DNA of 64,000 nucleotides from Desmodus rotundus (GCF_022682495.2 NC_071397.1:20408739-20472738); one strand, 5' to 3'; shown: positions 9,301 to 21,479, counted from the first letter of the stretch. The notes: generated from the sequence alone by a model not told the origin. A program made the numbers and translations.

Positions 9301-12300
9301 TGAAACAGGGTGTTGAGTGGGACTTGGCTGTTGTACAGGAGTTATCAGTAGTTCATGGTGAAGTCTTTTCCCCTTTCTACCCACAGGGAAGAGATGGTAA
9401 CTCTCATAACCCAGCATGGAGAGACTATAAAAGAATCACTCAGGGAACTGGAGATGCCTCTAGGAAGGGGGGACTGGAATCTGATCCCACAGTGGACGTC
9501 TGCTTACACAGCAGTCTTGTGGATTTGCCCCACTGTGCTTATTTGAACAAAAGGAGAAGACAGTTGGAGTGAGACAGCTGGGATAAGACAAGGCTGGCAG
9601 TCAAACAGTATATAAGCTACTTGGAAAAATCAAGCATGTGTGAGTTTGCCCTACAACTCTTGATGGGGCCCCCAGGCACAAGAGGCTCTAGAGTGGACTG
9701 CCTGGGGCAGAGGCTAAGTGTGGAGTTGGAAGAGGTAACAGAGCCCATGCAAGTTCTTCATGGGAACTTTGCCAACACTCACTGAGTCATCACAGGTTAG
9801 TCAGGGTTAGTCCAGAAGAAAAGCAGAAACCAGCAGCTCAAGGACTGCAACAGAGCAACTGAGGAAGAGAGACAAGACACTGTTGGTTCCCTTCTTTCCT
9901 CCCTGCCCCACCTACCAGAAGGGCCTAATTCGGGGACAATGACACTCCCCAGCCCTGCTGCAAGGTGAGTCCAAAGTCTAGTTCAAAAACATCCATTACA
10001 TAGACAAATTCTGGCAATATCATAATCCCAAATCCCTTCACTTAGAGAAGACTCTACATTCCATGGTTCACCCATGTGACCCTGTCTTAACTCAGTGGGT
10101 AGGCCTGCCCCGACCTGTACCATTCATTGGTTCTCTTTAGGGGCTTCTGCCAGGTGCACACAGCTGTTTTTCATTTTTCATTCTTGCTGGTGACATTTTA
10201 GAAAACAATGCCCTCCTAGATAGTTTGAAAACACCAAATAAAATGATCGATGCTACCTGGAGTCTTACAGTGCAAATCTTTTGAAGAAAATTACATTCAA
10301 TCTACCTATGAGAAGAAGAATTAAGCAAAAACACACAACCAAAGTTTCATTCAAGACAGAATTTACTAAGGAAGGCTTACAGACCCTGCTTTAGCAGTCA
10401 CTGACGCCTTTCTCCAGTACTTCTCATGAGGAAGTTTTACTCTGGGTGACCAAGAGCCTGGGTAAAACAGCACGGTTGCATAACTGTGACAGAGACTGTA
10501 TGGCTTGCAAAGCCTAAAATATTTACTACCTGGCATTTTACAGAAAACGCTCACTAATTGCTGCCCTAGCAGCAGTGCAATAGTCTCTCTAGTTAAGCTA
10601 GAATGATGGCTCTCCTTTTAAAGAAAAATACCTGAGTACCTGAACCTTTTATGGAATGATTCGTTTAAATAGGTAATAGACAGATGATAGATATTCTACC
10701 TACAAGTAACTTTTTCATTCATGTCATCTAAAGGAAATGAAAAAAGGACACCGGAAGTGCTATGCTAATCTCACTTTAAGAATCAGTTTTATTCTTTAAA
10801 GAATGTATTCGATGAAGATTATCTTCCTCAAACTATGTTCAAAAAAAGGAAATAACTTCACCATTATTTTCCTTTGTGCAGCTAACTATTACTAGCTCAT
10901 ATTGACTTAGTCATGTCTACATCCTGCATGTAGCTCAGGCCTGAATGTAAAAAGTTACTTTAAAATCCAGTTAACTTACGCTTGACTTTACTCGAAGGCA
11001 TAGAGAGGAGTATTCTCTTTAACACCTCTTCCAAATAGGGGTCTAAATTATTAATCTTGACTCTCAATATGGCACACATTCACAAAAAATGTCTTACCCT
11101 GCACATCACCGAAAATACAAAGGTGTATGTCGACATTCAATGTAATAACGATAGCAATCACAACAATAATTGCCAACACTCCCTGAGAGTTAACGATGTG
11201 CTACTGTGGCAGAGACTGTCTAGCTCCTCCTCTTCCTAGGGACACAGCCGGAGCTCTAGCCAATGAACTGTTCCTGGTCTGTAAGGACCTCTTGTGCATG
11301 GCCTTCCATGCTCTTCCCTTTTCACCAATTCAATGGAGACGTGCCCAGCAATCTGGGAAATCGCTGTTGAAGAGGAGAGAACCTCCAAATGGAAGAAACC
11401 TGGGTCCCCAATCAGGTTGGAGGACAGCCCTCTGTGAATTAAGGTTCCTTGTTTTGGAATTTACGTAAGAAATTGACTTCTATAATACTTGACCCGTTAT
11501 ACATTTGGACACTTGTTTGTTACCATAGTTACCATAACTCTAACATAGTAGCCATAATAAAAGTACCTCTTGATTAAATTACAAGAGGTGATATCTGCAT
11601 GTGTGATATCTTCCAAATGTACTAGTCATTTCTATTAAGATCAACACAATACTTTATTAAAATATAGGTATTTTACAACTGTGTAGAAAATTTTTTAAAT
11701 GTCCTGAAACTTCTTGATCTTAGAAACTCACATTCTATTTTTTATCACCTTTAGAGTAAGTCATTTCAGATATTAAACATCCTTGTTAAAACTAAGAGCA
11801 CTAAATAAGTTGCAGATAAGCACACGAACTATAATGATGCCAAGAATGGTTTGTGAATTCATATGAGATGTGACGGTGGTTAATAAGACAAAACTAATAG
11901 TTATCTCCTGACCAGGGAATGACAGTTGCACTAATTATACAAAGGCAACTAATTATGCAAATGATCCTACTTAAACTATTTGTTAACTCTCATAAATATT
12001 TATGTAATTCTGGCAAAAATTAAAGAACACTGGAGCATCTTTTATTTGTAGGAACACAAAAGAATAATATTGTTCAAAGTGCAAATTATAGCCTTCGAAT
12101 GTGGACTTTATTTCTAAACAATTTTGGGAATTTTGTGCCACTTTCCTCTTCCCTTTCCTGTAAGGATTCTTACACCCTGACCCTCTCCCTTAAGCGGTAG
12201 GCCAGCCTCACTCCGTTTGTGTGACTAGACCAACACAAATGGTGCAATGTCTTAAAAAACTCTGAAACAACTGCCTGGGGGTTACACTTAACGATTACAA

Positions 12301-12440
12301 ACAGCTTTCCAGCTGACACATCCCTGTGTGGAAGCCAAAAGGGAACAGGAGGTTTGACAGTAAGGGGTTGAGGAAGGGGAGAAGCAGCTAATTTTTGTAA
12401 GTCACTCTTTGTCCTCTCACTCTCTCATTTTGTTGCCTAT
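9301..12440. other. Intergenic DNA, no gene recognised
   Basis: About 3.1 kb with no recognisable gene. Frames of 60-94 codons are scattered. A MIR-like remnant may lie near 11,150-11,220 (cgatagcaatcacaacaataattgcc...gttaacgatgtgcta). The 11,500-12,100 stretch is strongly AT-rich. Confidence 0.5.
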
Positions 12441-12441
12441 T

Positions 12442-12625
12442 TTTTTTAATTTTTTTATTGTCGTTCAATTACAGTTGTCCCCATTTTCCCCCCATTGCTC
12501 TTCCCTGCACTGCCCACCCCCTCTCCCACAGGGCAGGCATCACACCCACCAGTGGTTCATTTGAACACCACTTCCTGCCCATCCCTCCCTCTCTCTCCCC
12601 TCCCAACCCCTTCCTTTCTCCTCTC
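12442..12625 (-). mobile_element. L1 3' end fragment (5'-truncated)
   Basis: It begins with a T-rich run at 12,442-12,460, the complement of a poly(A) tail. Then comes attgtcgttcaattacagt followed by a C-rich block, a pattern shared with the 3' UTR of the element at 2,933-3,170. Its interior end grades into CT-rich simple sequence. Confidence 0.65.
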
Positions 12626-12678
12626 CCCACCCCTGTCTCTCTCTCTCACATGCACACACAAACATACACACACAGTGT
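12626..12678 (+). repeat. CT/CA simple sequence
   Basis: A (TC)n stretch followed by an imperfect (CA)n stretch, typical microsatellite growth next to a decayed L1 end. Confidence 0.7.
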
Positions 12679-12789
12679 AGGTGACAAACACAAATGGTTA
12701 CCACCTTCTATCATATATATTATTACCTTGCAAATTAGTCTGTTTTGCTTAACTACCACCTCTGACTTCGTTGTGTCTTCTATTTAATC

Positions 12790-12865
12790 ACTTTTTTCAC
12801 TGATTCAGTGAATATTGATTCAGTGTCCAGTACATTGCAGGCACTCGGCTAGGTCACTTAATCTC
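12790..12865 (+). mobile_element. MIR-like SINE fragment
   Basis: The stretch gaatattgattcagtgtcca to gcaggcactcggctaggtca matches the MIR 5' pattern (tattgagtgcctactatgtgccaggcactgt...). Diverged and short. Confidence 0.4.
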
Positions 12866-13334
12866 AACTCCACATATCTTTCTTTGCAGTTCATTTACAA
12901 ATGTTCTTATTTACATCATTCATTCAATAAATATTGACTAAGCCCCAAACCATCAAGAGCTGAATGACTAGGTGGCAAAGGACCAGGCTTTTCTTGCCCT
13001 ATTCTGCTTCTTTCCAAGTCTCTTAGCTCTTCTCCAAATTCCTGATATCACTGTGGACTCTTTCGCACAATGGAAGGCAGCTCAGTGTAACTGCCGCTCA
13101 CAGAGACTCCAGTCTCTACCAGGAACTGAACTGATCACTGGAGATGAAAAGTGAAGAAGAGACAATCCCTGCCCTTGAAGGACACAGCTATCCAGGAGGT
13201 GTCCATAATCTGTGAGTGAAGGGCCATCTGAGAACCTCAAAGGCTTTGGCACATAAGGCAGGAGGACAGACACACCTGTGGCTTGTAGACCCTGTGACCA
13301 GCTCAGGAACTTAATTGCCACATGTGAATATGAA

Positions 13335-13430
13335 AGAGGTTTTAGTATCGCCATTCTGTAGGTGAGGAAATGGAGGCTCAGGGAGGTGGAATAACTTATC
13401 AAAGTCTGCCTGACTACAAGGGGAATGTTC
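13335..13430 (+). mobile_element. MIR SINE fragment
   Basis: tgtaggtgaggaaatggagg followed by ctcagggaggtggaataact and caaagtctgcctgactacaa is a clear match in order to the MIR core (acagatgaggaaactgaggctcagagaggttaag...cttgcccaaggtcac). Confidence 0.7.
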
Positions 13431-13439
13431 TTTCCGCTG

Positions 13440-16115
13440 CACCCCACCATGGGAGATGGGAGACTCCGTCTCCCATGATCCTCTTAGGTTAACACACCTG
13501 CCCTCTACATTCCTGCTGCTCTCGTATCCAGGTGTTCCCAGTTGGGAAGACTTTGAAACAGGACCATAGCCTGGTATGTCACATCGGAGAGAAAGGAATA
13601 GGAAAATTTTATGTCACTGAAGATAATTACCTTGTCATGACTAATGACGATATCAAATAACAGTTAAAAAGTTAGAGTTTATAAAGAAGTTTCACATGAA
13701 TGCAGACATGGTAAAAACTATGGGAGGATACTACGAAAGATTTTATATTTTTGTAAATAATGTGGTTACAAGAAAAAGCAAGGAAGAAACTTCACTCGCC
13801 ACCGCCAGCAACATCATCACCCACCCAAACAAGCCTTCCAGGGAGACCTAGACATCAGGAATACTGTCAGAATTTCATAGAAATCCAATCTCCGGTCCAG
13901 CTGATATTCTTCCTCATCATGGGCTGATGAGGAAGAATATTAATTTATCCATTTCCTTATTTATCTTTAGTAACTTCATGCCGCTAATCTAGACTGGTGC
14001 CTCCAGACCTCAAATTGAAAATTAAAGAAATAATGGAAGTACCCAATTCTTGTGTTAATTGAGCTCATACTATGTGGGAGGCTGGGTATAGGTATGAATC
14101 TGATGGTGCCCAGATTCAGGAGATAAGCCCTGTAATCGAATAAATCCAATACCCAAAGAAAAGGGTGAGCGCCATAAGGAAGATATAGTAAAAATTACCC
14201 TGAAAGTTCCATAAGGAGAAGTTGAATCTAGAAACTAAGAACATGTATTCCATGCTGGGTCACTTGGCTGTTGTTCTTGGAGGTGATGCATCAAGCGTGG
14301 GTTTCTAGGGTTGCTGTTTTGAAAGTGGTAAGTTTCCACTGTAAGTATTTTTGGAGGATTTCTACAAGCCCTGGTGCCTTCAAATTACAGTTCTAGGCAT
14401 GCCAAATAAGCAACTGCTGATTGGGGTCATACAGAAAAAGTCTGTGCTCCCAGACCAAAGAAACACCTCAGAAAGCCTTAGTATTGGTTACCATCAAAAT
14501 GTTATTACAATTATAGGTCTCCCTGAGGATGTTGATGGAATCCTAAAGGAAAGAAGAAAAAAACTCAGAAAATTTTAAGCTGGAAAGGGTAAACAAGATA
14601 CTTGTTTCTGTTGAGGGCGGTGGTAAATTTCATTTAAAAATAAGATTTCAGCTTCTTTTACATGCATCGTTTTTCCATAATAAGAGAAATCAGTTTGGAG
14701 CAAATGCTCCCAGGGGAAAACAGAAAATTACAGGCAAAGGTACAAAGACCAGAGCCATGTTTCTATTATTGTATTGTTATAAAACACGTGCAGACGGAAA
14801 AGGCCTGGATGCCAAATACATGATATAAATGATTCAGAGTTTGTCCTGCACAGGCTTAGGATGGGAGAGCGCGTCTGTGGTCAGGCCGGCCTGCGCGGCA
14901 GTGCACAGCACGAAGACCTCTTCCAGATGCGGTGCTCTGTGTCGGATTAAACAAACCACATCCAGACCCTCGCGGGCCTCACACAACTTGCCCTACGGAA
15001 AAGCTTCCCAAGCGTTTTCTACATTGTATACGTTGATTTTAATTATCTGATTATTCCTTACTCAGTAAGTAAGATTCCTTCAATCCAAAACCACGTTGCA
15101 AACCTATTGTAGGGCCACCGAGCTAATGAGCTCTGGCTCTTAAAAATCATTTGTATCTACAATGCCCTTCATTACTATAAAAAATAAGTATATGCTGCAT
15201 CCAGGCTACATAACAGCCTATTCACGTTAACGTTTTCCCATGGCTTTCTCAGCATAGATGTACTTTTTCGGATTAATGCTTCTCATTTGAAACAAATGTT
15301 CAGTGTAGGTCAGAAGACACTTCTCTTACAATTAAGAAACATCAGCCAAGAGCATCACAATACATTCTAACATTCAGTAAATGTGCTGAACATTTTTGAA
15401 AAGTAATTGAACAATCTGTATAAATGATCTTCAAAGATAAATGCGCTTTAACCCTTTTAAGTATCTATCCTAAGGGAATCAGGTCTTGCACAGACATTTA
15501 TGTACAATATTCTTAGGGAAGCATTATTTATGAAAATAAAAAAGTTCAACAAGGGAACATAGCCAAAAATTATTAGGAATCCATTTCCTGGAAAAATACA
15601 ATCACTAAATATTAATTTTTAAGAAATATTTAATCATGTGGAGAAATTCTCATTATCCAAGGTTGAGAGGAAAAAGGTAAAGAAGAAGAAGAAAACATTA
15701 TTAGGAACCCATCTCCTAACTTTACAAATAAGTATGGGTATCAACCAAAGGCTTATTTGAAATATACTAAGATGCTAACAGTGCAATGTGAGAGAGATCT
15801 AGTATGAATAAATCTTACTTTCTTCTTCAACTTTCCTACATTTTGTAAGTATTAGCAATGAACATGTACTATTTTTTTGCAAGTCGTTTCTGTCATTGGC
15901 GCCCTGTGATTAAGAAAAACAGACATGATGGTTGGTGATGTAGGAGAGGACAACAAATAATGAAATAATGTAGCTCAAGAGACAAGTGAATAAAAAGCAC
16001 ACACACCTCTGCGTAGCTAACCATTTGAGGGACCAGAGTTTTACGTACACTCACTGAGGAGTGTAGTAACTCAAAAGATCCAGTAAAAAAAGGGATCCAA
16101 TCTCATGAAGGTGGG
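13440..16115. other. Intergenic DNA, no gene recognised
   Basis: About 2.7 kb without recognisable coding content, containing one perfect short hairpin (separate entry). The slightly GC-richer patch at 14,829-15,050 holds a 73-codon frame without motif. Confidence 0.5.
13904..13940. repeat. Perfect 16-bp inverted repeat with 5-nt loop
   Basis: Left arm atattcttcctcatca (13,904-13,919), loop tgggc, right arm tgatgaggaagaatat (13,925-13,940). The arms are exact complements. No terminator-like T run or promoter context is evident, so a fold-back replication (template-switch) scar is as likely as a functional hairpin. Confidence 0.9.
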
Positions 16116-16137
16116 GCACACACACACACACACACCC
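16116..16137 (+). repeat. (CA)n microsatellite
   Basis: An uninterrupted CA run of about ten units. Confidence 0.9.
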
Positions 16138-16539
16138 CTTCCCAGCAAGGGAGAGAGAAAAAATCAAACAGTGAACAGGACCAAAGTGGCCTACCTACAG
16201 CAAGCTTGCCAGTTACTTGGGTTTTTTTTCAATCCACAGACATCAAAACTGTAATTACTAGGATGTGGATATCTGCAGTTTTTAGTTGATGTTAAAAAGT
16301 GACCTTTATACCTGAAAGCATAATCTGGAAAATTTAGTGTTATCTTGGGGTTCCCTTTTCTTTCTCATCAACCTCAGCCAATTGGCTGGTGGACTGTGAG
16401 TCTATCCCAGAAATGTCTACAGAATATGACTGCTCATCTCTATCCCAGTGCCAATTCCTTTATTCTCCTGGACCAGTGCATAGCTTCCTGGCAATGGGGT
16501 CTTTTCCTCCCCATTTAGGAGCCCCACTTATTCCAGAAT

Positions 16540-16800
16540 TACCATTCCAAAGTAAAAATCTTATCATGTCCGTTCATTATAATTCTTCCTTAGTTCTCAA
16601 AGGGATACAGAATAAAATCCATCTCATTACTATGGCAACCCAGAGCTTTTGGGAGCTGAACTCCACGAACCTGTCCATCTTCTGTCAGAAGTTCCATCTT
16701 CTGGCTAAGATCATTTCACCCAACACTTTCCCTACTCCAAATCACTTACCTGTCCCTAAGTGTGCCTTGGTTTCTAAGTTTGTGGGTCCAGGGTCATGGT
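16540..16800 (-). mobile_element. L2-like LINE 3' fragment
   Basis: The succession aatcttatcatgtccgttca, gatacagaataaaatccatc, gaactccacgaacctgtcc follows the antisense of L2 3' sequence (aggataaagtccaaactcctta...ggccctccacgatctggcccc). It lies inside an open 156-codon plus-strand frame (16,389-16,859), which is therefore better explained as a chance frame over repeat DNA. Confidence 0.45.
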
Positions 16801-16839
16801 TTTTCTGGCTTTCCTTTCCTTTGCTTTCAAACCAACTAA

Positions 16840-16937
16840 ATCACACTCACTTAGGTTAGCATCTGGTCATTAGTTTTGGGGGGTTTTTGGTTTCCAGGTA
16901 ATTCTGATGTGCAGCCAAATGTGGAGAACCACTTATC
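16840..16937 (+). mobile_element. MER5A-like hAT fragment
   Basis: The end ccaggtaattctgatgtgca, then gccaaatgtggagaaccact matches the terminal half of MER5A (ccaggtgattctgatgtgcagccagggttgagaaccactg). Confidence 0.65.
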
Positions 16938-17034
16938 TAGCCTCTATTCATCTCTGTTTATTTTTGTGTCTGTCTTCCTAGCGCCCCCATTCACCAACCC
17001 CCCCCCACAACAAACTCAATCGGTCAATTGCAGG

Positions 17035-17110
17035 GACTTGTCCATGCATTTATTCATTCACCAGTGGGTATTTACTGTGTGCCTTTTATGTGCCAGGCAT
17101 CATTCATCTG
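17035..17110 (+). mobile_element. MIR/L3-like fragment
   Basis: tattcattcaccagtgggta followed by ttactgtgtgccttttatgt and gccaggcatcattc is the usual 'attcattcaacaaatatttattgagcacctactatgtgccagg' relic. The family is ambiguous at this length. Confidence 0.45.
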
Positions 17111-18175
17111 TATACCTGATCCCTTTCTTCTCCTTCTTCCTCCTCATGAAGCACCCAACATAAAACCTGGCTCAGAATCAGAACTTAATAAAACTATGTT
17201 CTGTTTCACTGACATCATTCCTAGGGTTTTCCGATATTTAATTAAGATCTTAAATAGCTTCTTTAAAAGCCTCAATTAGCAAACATGGCAGATCTGGAAA
17301 GGATCTTAACATCCAATTGTCCTTAGGATAGAACTGAAGGTACAGCTTGTTCTGCAGAATCTACTTCATTCAACATGAAGAGTTCATATCTTTAAAATAT
17401 TTAGTTTGCAAATAGTTTTGTTCTTTGTAAATATGAATAAGCACACTTCCTTTACAGAAGAAGATGTATTTTTTTAAAGAGTGGAATTTTCTCAGTGCTT
17501 TTTGGTTAGAACAGCAAGAAGGAAGCGCATGCCAAAAGAGTGACATCTATTAAATTAGTGTAACATCTCAAGTACTCCTGATGTAAAAGTGCTGAAGTGA
17601 AAATGCTCAGACACCGCTCTCCTGAGGCTCCCTGTTCTTTATCGAGCAAGTCCAAATGCTTTTCCCAGTCTAACCTTTCCTTTCCGCCAGGGCCTGCTCC
17701 CCACCTCACCCCTCCGCAGCCCACCCTCTCCCTTCCCTGCAGGTACTCTGCAATGAAGTTTGTTCATCTCTCGAACACAATCTGATTACTCTTTCTGCCT
17801 GCCATACACACGATTCTCTTTCTGACTTTCCTATGGAAAGGGACCAGTAATGCTATTTTTTGCCTTCCCCTAACTAAGGCTTTTATACTGGCACTTAATT
17901 AGATGTGAGTTTTACTAGCTCCATCTGTTTCAGGAAACAGAAAAGTCAAAAAGAGCAAAGGATTTAAAGTCTCCCTTCGTAAGATTTAAATAACTGGCCA
18001 ATCTGAAATCATCCAACTGTTGAGGCTACTTATTAGGTCGTCGTACGATTTTATGCAAAGTTTAAATAGGGCATGTTCAAAACAAGTTGGAGAAGAGAAC
18101 ATCCATAAAAGACAAATTGGGTAAAAGTCACTTTGACTCCAAGCTGCGTGCATTTGAGCACTCTGCTACACCTAA
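17111..18175. other. Intergenic DNA, no gene recognised
   Basis: No recognisable gene. A C/T-rich patch at 17,690-17,745 produces short overlapping frames on both strands. Confidence 0.45.
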
Positions 18176-18179
18176 CATT

Positions 18180-18400
18180 CAGTTGCACACAAACTGACAT
18201 GTGCGCACATGTGTACACATTAACACATGGGTGCATGCATGTGTCCCCCACACATACACAGACACATATACACAGCTGCACACACCTGCATGCATATACA
18301 CACTTGTAAATGCACGCATGCACATACTTATCCAAACATATCCATGCGCATAACCGCACATGCCAATGGACACATCTGCGCATGTGTCCGTGAACACACA
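18180..18400 (+). repeat. Imperfect CA/CATG alternating purine-pyrimidine tract
   Basis: About 220 bp composed almost wholly of CA, TG, CATG and GCAT steps. It yields Cys/His/Met-rich pseudo-frames on both strands (for example 18,051-18,401 minus), which are artefacts of the dinucleotide composition. Such tracts favour Z-DNA and length instability. Confidence 0.8.
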
Positions 18401-18409
18401 CTCACATCT

Positions 18410-18994
18410 TACCTCAAATAAAAGTCTAAGTTCCATGAGGCTGGAATCACGTCTTCTGCCTCTGTCTCCCCACAGCACTTAGCCCTGTGCTGAGCCCACA
18501 TTTCACACCAGATGCAAGCCCAATGAATACAAGTTAACTCAAAAGGCTTATACAGTTTTCCACACTGGTGTGTCTAAATTGGCCAGCCACTTGAGTATAT
18601 TTAAATAACTTAGTATCTTGTTTTTCCCAACTGAACACGATGAGTTACAACCCTTCTTATCTCAGAGAGTTGCAGTGACACGCAGATGGATATCTGAATG
18701 GATATCTGTGTTACTAGAATCCAAAAATAAGCCCCATGTGGAGGCTCAGGGACACAGGAGACGAGAAGGCAAACTAACCTGCCACTGCAAGTGAGCACTG
18801 CAAGGCCACTCGACACATGTGCAGCAGAATACAGGGCAGGCAAAAGTAGGTTTACAGCTGTTCCTATGGCAAATAATACAATAGTCAATAAATAATACAA
18901 GCACAAACTGGGTTTTGAGTACTCACAACTATGTGCTTTTGCCCACCCTGTTTTTAACATAAGGCTGTATTTTTCAAACTCTTTTACACTGCAG
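18410..18994. other. Intergenic DNA, no gene recognised
   Basis: No motif-bearing frame. The 116-codon minus-strand frame at 18,610-18,960 has hydrophobic stretches but no recognisable family and no supporting context. Confidence 0.4.
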
Positions 18995-19498
18995 CATAGT
19001 GGAGGGAAGAATCATGCCCCGACTCTGCAAAAAAATAAAAATGTCTACATCCTAATATTCAGAACCTTGAACATGTTAGGTTAAATACAAAGGGGAAGTA
19101 GGGTTCTAATCAGCTGACTCTGAGGAAAGGAGACAATCCTGGATTATCCTCACGGGCCCCATGTAAACAGTGTCCTTCAACGGAGAAGAGGGGACAGAAG
19201 AAGAGGGCGGAGTGATGCGCTGTGAGAAGGACTCACCCCGCTGTGGCAGCTTTCAGGATGGAGGAAGGGGTCACTAGAGCCAAGGAGTGAGGTCAGCCCC
19301 TAGAGACTAGAAGTGGTGAGGACGTGGATTCTCCCCTCGGGCCTCCAGAGGAACGCAACTGGAAGGCATCCTGATTTTAGTCCCGCGAGACCTGTGTCGT
19401 AGTTCCAACCTACAGAACTAAAAGGTAATAAATCTGTGCTTTTTTAAGCCGTGAAATTTTGGGCGATTTGTTCCAGCAGCAATAGGAAACTAATGCAG
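18995..19498 (+). mobile_element. Solo LTR of the ERVL-MaLR (MST/MLT1) type
   Basis: Ordered matches to MaLR LTRs: 'aaaaatgtctacatcctaat', a 'ggattatcc...gggcccc' clause, 'agccaaggagtgaggtcagc', 'gtggattctcccctcgggcc', 'gtaataaatctgtgctttt' and the 3' end 'agcaataggaaactaatgca'. It contains the polyadenylation signal aataaa near the R/U5 position. No internal retroviral sequence follows on either side, so it is a solo, decayed LTR. Confidence 0.75.
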
Positions 19499-19499
19499 G

Positions 19500-20335
19500 C
19501 CCCACATGCAAACATATTCATGAAGCAAAAAAATACCGCATTCCAAGCAATATTATTCCATTTCGCTCCATTAAAACCAAAAGGAAATGCTGGGCATGAG
19601 ACTGCATGGTCCACTAAGGGGTCCATAGCACCCTGGTTTGGAAAACACTGCCATAGGGTGTATAGGTACGGATTGCTCTGGTAGACTTTAAATACCAGTA
19701 AGAAAGAAAATGTTATGATTTCAGTAAAATCATCAGAAAGGCTGCTACAACCATGTTCAAGGGGTGGATGAATTTTAAAATGACTTGTGTGGGCTGCCTT
19801 TGAAGACTCACTGCCTGTTTGCACATGACACTCACTTGCCAAGGGCCTGCAGAAAACGAGAGCCAATCAAACGGCCCAGGAAATGGCTGAAGAGGCAGAT
19901 GGTCACCGTAGTCGCTCACTCTCTACTTGGGGTTCAGTGTAATGCACAAGCCAAGAGCTGAGTAAGCACAGGAGGGAGCTATCTGGAAACTGGTTAGCAT
20001 CTTAATGACCAGCTACAACCCACAGCTCCCAAGCCCTGGGGAGGGCTCGCAGAAACAGGGAGCTCGGAGCTAGCGATGCCAGAGCTAATGATACAGCTCA
20101 GTGATAAAAGAGCATTATCAGGACTCATTAGCTCTCAATTTGTAGCTCTGACATTTACATCCCAGTGCGCACACCATTGTAAATTACACATGTTCATTGT
20201 TGGGATGAACATCCTTAGTGTTCTTAAGGAAATACATGGATATGTAGGAATGTTTTCTGAAGCGATACAGACTCTGACTCTCATTAGCTATGTAAAATTG
20301 GTAACTTCTTTATACTCTGAGTGTTGGTTCCACTA
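19500..20335. other. Intergenic DNA, no gene recognised
   Basis: Frames of 77-140 codons (for example 19,444-19,866 minus) overlap the LTR edge and carry no motif. Confidence 0.4.
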
Positions 20336-20344
20336 ACTTTATAA

Positions 20345-20425
20345 CAGAGATAAGAAACTTTCCCTCAAAGGATTAAAAGTGATATATGTAAAGTGCTTAA
20401 CAAAGTGCCTGGAAAATAGGACAGG
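20345..20425 (+). mobile_element. MIR SINE fragment
   Basis: ggattaaaagtgatatatgt then aaagtgcttaacaaagtgcc then tggaaaatagg follows the MIR tail (gattaaatgagataatgtatgtaaagcacttagcacagtgcctggcacatag). Confidence 0.65.
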
Positions 20426-20944
20426 CCCAGCCATTGAAGAGGTGCTCCTTTGTGTGTTTGCTTTCATTCTTCCTGAAGTTAACCACTTCCTCAGTTCTTG
20501 AGGACATGCATCAAGTACCACACTAGCAGCTAAAGGGAGGCTCAGAGAAACACGTCAGCTTTCTCTCCACTTTTGGACTGTTATTCTCGATAGCGACACC
20601 AGGTTTCCTGCCAACAATACACAATGGGACAAAGCCCGAAGTACCTACAATTTGTGGGAGGGCCACTGCGGCGTACACCCACAGTAGTGAGTCTGACACC
20701 GCAGTTTACTTCGGGACCTAGAGTCGGAGACAAAGCGTGCGTCTTCACCCGAGGAGCACATTGCGGGACTGTCTTCTCTCTGCTACAGTTTCTCGGTAAT
20801 ACCTGCCTCTCAAATGTTTCTGTAGTCTTCAACACCTAGAAAAGCTCATATTAATGTATTTTCTCAATAAATAGATTTGAATGAATAAATGAATGAGGAA
20901 ACAAATGAAGAGATGAACTAGGTTGACCTTGTCACATCTTCTAG

Positions 20945-21168
20945 ATAAGGGGTTTTCAACAACACTATTGATATTTTGGGTGAAATCCTTCTTCGCCATG
21001 GGGGACTGTCTGGGAATTATAGGATGCTTTGTGGCATCCTTGGCCTCTCCCCGCTAGATGGCAAAAGCAACCCTTAGGTTACAATAATCAAAAACTTCTC
21101 CAGACATGGCGAAATGTCTCTGAATGGGGAGGGAGCAAAACTGCCCCTTGGTTGAGAACCACTGGTTT
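20945..21168 (-). mobile_element. MER20-like hAT-Charlie element, near full length
   Basis: On the plus strand: ggggttttcaacaacactat, a 'ttttgggtgaaatcctt' clause, 'ggactgtctgggaattatag', 'ggatgctttgtggcatcctt', 'ggcctctccccgctagatgg', 'ctccagacatggcgaaatgt' and 'ccccttggttgagaaccact'. This is the MER20 consensus in reverse complement from end to end (about 220 bp). Confidence 0.8.
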
Positions 21169-21356
21169 TGAACAGAGGTCCCCAATTCTGAATGTATATA
21201 AGAGTCACTTAGGAAGAACTTTTTAAAAAGCCAGTGCTTAGGCCACACCTCAAACTAACTAAATCAAAGCTACTTGGGGTGGCATCTAGTCAATGGTATT
21301 TTCCTAGAGCTTCCAGGTAATTCGAATGTGCAGCCATATGTTGAGAATCACTTCTC
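21169..21356 (+). mobile_element. MER5A-like hAT element, near full length
   Basis: Begins next to the MER20 copy; runs through 'agagtcacttaggaagaact', 'aggccacacctcaaactaac', 'taaatcaaagctacttgggg', 'agcttccaggtaattcgaat' and 'gtgcagccatatgttgagaa'. The order and length (about 188 bp) match MER5A. Confidence 0.8.
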
Positions 21357-21369
21357 TAGCTATTTGCCA

Positions 21370-21475
21370 CTAAAACTGTGGTCCGTGGACCAGCAGTTGG
21401 CATCACCTTGAGGCTTGTCAGAAATGCAGAATCTCAGGCCCCATCCCAGACCTACTGCAATCAGTCAGACAGGAG
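21370..21475 (+). mobile_element. MER5/Charlie-related fragment
   Basis: 'actgtggtccgtggaccagc', 'atcaccttgaggcttgtcag', 'aaatgcagaatctcaggccc' and 'cagacctactgcaatcagtc' follow a hAT-Charlie MITE pattern. This is the third hAT relic in tandem within 530 bp. Confidence 0.6.
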
Positions 21476-21479
21476 ATAA

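Noticed and set aside
16389..16859. 156-codon plus-strand frame as a host gene
   Set aside because: It overlaps an L2-like fragment and runs up to a MER5A relic, and has no motif.
18051..18478. Cys/His-rich frames that look like a metallothionein or keratin-associated protein
   Set aside because: They translate a CA/CATG tract; similar pseudo-proteins appear on both strands.
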